Assembly (NCBI GenBank): GCA_964537715.1
Contig: CAZIAH010000160.1
Span: forward strand, 1 to 6,697
From: CAZTZL01 sp964537715
GTDB taxonomy: Bacteria > Zhuqueibacterota > QNDG01 > DSAB01
Reading direction: 5' to 3'
Length of the DNA stretch: 6,697 nt
Positions within the stretch are counted from its first letter, which is position 1; every line of letters starts with the position of its first letter. Shown one piece after another: positions 6,152 to 6,697 of this stretch. The position numbers and the translations under genes are program-made. A model generated the notes under the pieces. That model searched no databases. It was not told the DNA's origin and saw only the letters and a list, made by a program, of their open reading frames with translations.

Positions 6152-6379
6152 AACCTCCATTCCTCTCTACTTCCCGATCAAAGGAAGTGAAAGACTGCTT
6201 TTTGAATTATGTGGGCAAAAACTTCTCAGTTATTACCGATCAACTGAAAAATTTTTCCCCATTTTTCCTGATGAACGCTACCCCTGAAATAAACGAATTG
6301 AATATTAACAGGCAATTAACTACCGTCGAAAAAATTTTTGGAAGTCTCATAGAATAATCAATGCAAAACCAGTACCACC

Positions 6380-6415
6380 AAAAAAAATCCCTGTCAATAT
6401 AAATGACAGGGATTT
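6380..6415 (-). terminator. Rho-independent terminator of tRNA-Asp
   Basis: AAATCCCTGTCA and TGACAGGGATTT form a perfect 12-bp stem around a 7-nt loop. On the minus strand the T run is eight long, counting the last stem bases. It begins 3 nt past the tRNA 3' end, so tRNA-Asp is a single-gene transcript. Confidence 0.92.
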
Positions 6416-6418
6416 CAG

Positions 6419-6493
<75 letters not shown>

Positions 6494-6526
6494 TAATTCG
6501 TTCTCATTCCTGAATTTTAGATGTAA

Positions 6527-6555
6527 AATATAATAACTTTTTATTCCTTTGTCAA
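6527..6555 (-). promoter_or_regulatory. Sigma70-like promoter for tRNA-Asp
   Basis: On the minus strand a perfect TTGACA (6555-6550), a 17-nt spacer and TATATT (6532-6527, 5/6) form the best promoter in the window. The start should fall near 6520, leaving a leader of about 27 nt before the tRNA. Placement directly ahead of a certain tRNA gene makes this convincing. Confidence 0.78.
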
Positions 6556-6661
6556 ATGATTTTACAAGAAACAATAGGAACAAACAACAAGACTAAGTAC
6601 ACAGTTTCATAAATACGCATACATATGCACTTGATTAAATTCGAATATACAAATCCGAAAT

Positions 6662-6684
6662 GCCTGCCCGTCCGGCAGGCGGGC
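6662..6684. repeat. REP-like GC-rich palindrome
   Basis: GCCTGCC-CGTCC-GGCAGGC is a perfect 7-bp stem with a 5-nt loop; the continuation GGGC gives a second, overlapping pairing with GCCC. It is an island of GC in AT-rich intergenic DNA. It shares its core with the element inside the tRNA-Thr remnant. It has no T tract, so it is not a standard terminator. Confidence 0.6.
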
Positions 6685-6697
6685 GAAACAAATACGA

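Noticed and set aside
6152..6379. Promoter for the small exported protein gene
   Set aside because: I looked for TTGACA/TATAAT pairs on the minus strand. The best (TCGACG with TAATAT at 16 nt) is too weak to report as a feature.
6662..6684. Terminator of a gene beyond the right edge
   Set aside because: The hairpin is strong but has no T tract on either side, and its core recurs inside the tRNA remnant, which fits a dispersed repeat better.

Overview
The window looks like chromosomal DNA from a diderm (LPS-bearing) bacterium of the FCB superphylum, probably outside the classical Bacteroidetes. Three things point there. A secreted protein ends in a type IX secretion (T9SS) type A / FlgD-like sorting domain. 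A PorV/PorQ-family outer-membrane protein lies nearby. Genes for lipid A and LPS core synthesis are also present. The three best promoters are ordinary sigma70-like TTGAC(A/T)-N17-TA(T/C)(A/T)(A/T)T sites, which argues against Bacteroidetes-type promoters. Candidate phyla such as KSB1, Cloacimonadota or Marinimicrobia would fit, but the sequence alone does not decide.

Every gene I can support is on the minus strand, so transcription runs from high to low coordinates. From the right end: a REP-like palindrome (6662-6684); a promoter driving tRNA-Asp(GUC) with a textbook terminator; a small putative exported or lipoprotein gene of unknown function (5621-6151); a promoter and a leader of about 140 nt; a 596-residue secreted protein with seven propeller-like repeats and a T9SS C-terminal domain (3610-5400), closed by a strong terminator; a promoter driving tRNA-Thr(CGU), which is flanked on both sides by decayed tRNA pieces; a PorV/PorQ-family gene (2204-3157) followed by small hairpins, one terminator-like; then a tightly packed envelope cluster of a membrane-anchored MA-type metallopeptidase, an LpxL/HtrB-type acyltransferase and the first 52 codons of a family 9 glycosyltransferase (heptosyltransferase-like), which runs off the left edge.

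The last three genes overlap (29 nt, then a 4-nt ATGA junction) and are almost certainly one translationally coupled operon for the outer-membrane LPS layer. The PorV-like protein and the secreted repeat protein probably belong to the same export route: PorV-type barrels carry or hold T9SS cargo at the outer membrane. They are separate transcription units here.

No intergenic stretch exceeds 300 bases. The longest (6152-6418, 3345-3609, 1966-2203, 5401-5620 and 6494-6697) hold only the promoters, terminators, tRNA remnants and palindromes listed. I see no mobile element, CRISPR array or defence system, and nothing that amounts to a clearly new system. The most unusual structure is the tRNA-Thr locus, where a remnant of the gene has a palindromic element inside its T-loop and matches a second palindrome at the window's right end.
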